From NCBI GenBank assembly GCA_949358305.1, contig CASHSZ010000143.1, positions 1 through 64,000 on the forward strand: DNA of 64,000 bases, read 5' to 3'. The position numbers were made by a program, and so were the translations under genes. Source of the DNA: Strigamia acuminata (Eukaryota; Arthropoda; Chilopoda; Geophilomorpha; Linotaeniidae). Below are positions 62,985 to 64,000 of this stretch, piece by piece. Below the pieces are notes generated by a model that ran no database searches, was not told where the DNA came from, and saw only the letters and a list, made by a program, of their open reading frames with translations. Each line of letters begins with the position of its first letter. Position 1 is the stretch's first letter.

Positions 62985-64000
62985 TATTGAGTTGTGGTGG
63001 AAATATTGTGTGTTTGGTTGTTTGTCGCCATATTATATAGTTTGTGAATATTTACATTACACACTTTCCGGATATGTGTAATGAATGTGCTGCTATTTAA
63101 TGTCTCGATGTCGCGTTCAATCGATCTCGATTTTTATTAATGCTGGTTCTGTACCGCGGTTGAACGTTTCCATTTAGCAGCATGCGCTGATAACATCGTC
63201 TGCTCAAAAGAGCGAGTCCTGTATTGTTATTATTGCTTAGTTATCGATTATGAATGTCATTGCTTTTATTTTATAATGTAAAGGACAAATCATTGAAATC
63301 CAACAATGATTTATCCTATGTTTCCGAGTGCAGTTGTTAGCCTCGAAGCGTGTACACTTTTATGTGATATTAAACATGGCGCACGCATGTCGGTGTCGCG
63401 CACCTGTTTAGACACTCGTCAACTCCTTTCTAACCGATGTTTTGGCCAGGAAATCGCTTTATATGGTAGCAGAGGGTGGTTCTCGACGGCCTGACCAGTT
63501 TGTAAAGGATTTCCGACCTTTTTGGACGCGAGACGAAGCCAAGACGTCGCCCGACTTCGCCGCAAACGCGAACCGACCGACGCAGACGGATTTTCTTCGC
63601 CAAATCGATTGGAAACGATCGGCAACGTGTGCGGACATTACTACGGACATTTTAGTGTGTAAGCAGCTTTATTTCGAAATTTTTCTGTGCGAAATAAGCA
63701 CTTTTTCCGACGTCGTTGTGAAATTCTCCTGCGGCGGCCATTTTGGATTCGGCCGTGAAGCGAATCGCAGCCCAGACGTGCATCTGAACCGATACACGCC
63801 AACACGACGTTATTTTGCCGAGGCAATCAGTATTGCCAGCGAGACGACGCCCATTCACGTCGACACGACGGAGTTTCGACGCAAAACGACCGATATTTGT
63901 CGTAGGATCGTCGAGGACGAAGATTTGTTCTGTGGCGACCATTTTGATCGTTTTTCATCGCCATCGACGGTGAATATTCGTTTTGGAGCTGTGTTTACGT
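62985..64000 (+). mobile_element. Copia-5: 5' part of another LTR element (runs off the window)
   Basis: The satellite stops abruptly after CCCCGT. About 480 bp later TGGTAGCAGAGGGTGGTT (63464-63481) matches the tRNA-iMet primer site used by the other elements, so 62985 to about 63463 should be its 5' LTR and the remainder its leader. The LTR would start TA and end TA rather than TG...CA. A hairpin GGCAAT-CAGT-ATTGCC is at 63822-63837, and a YY1-like site in reverse orientation at 63734-63744. No coding domain is reached, so the family is inferred from the primer site only. Confidence 0.6.

Overview
The window is eukaryotic repeat DNA, most likely from an invertebrate animal. All recognisable coding sequence belongs to LTR retrotransposons. 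Their primer sites match the 3' end of eukaryotic initiator-Met tRNA, and no prokaryotic gene organisation, rRNA gene or tRNA gene is visible. I cannot name the species.

Left part (1-13409): a Ty3/gypsy-type element cut by the window start. Its gag is split at 270 by a complete Ty1/copia-type element (Copia-1, 271-7526, 5-bp target duplication TGTAA). Gypsy gag resumes at 7532 and ends at a textbook -1 frameshift signal that leads into an intact pol (to 12359), followed by a probable 3' UTR/LTR. Middle part (13410-28299): a second copia element (Copia-2, 13426-28074, target duplication AAAAC) sits in what looks like a short coding exon. A third copia element (Copia-3, 20071-27466, target duplication GTACA) is nested in the 3' UTR of Copia-2. 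Right part (28300-62984): a complex satellite whose 3714-bp higher-order units contain two tandem 1015-bp repeats and a roughly 1.05-kb foldback block built from GTTAAC palindromes. A fourth copia element (Copia-4, 33886-40363, target duplication GAAAC) interrupts the array, and a fifth LTR-type insertion truncates it at 62985.

Copia-1, -2 and -3 each encode one uninterrupted 1670-residue Gag-Pol (zinc knuckle, protease, integrase, reverse transcriptase, RNase H). Copia-4 has intact pol domains and LTRs that look identical, but it has lost most of the Gag shell region. Its recent insertion suggests that Gag was supplied in trans.

Two features stand out. First, all four copia polyproteins carry, between integrase and reverse transcriptase, a roughly 75-residue segment that looks like a methyl-CpG-binding (MBD) domain. 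It could direct integration to methylated chromatin, and every insertion here lies in or beside repeats. Second, the untranslated leaders share a series of hairpins whose stems differ by paired compensatory changes, a strong sign of a functional RNA structure.
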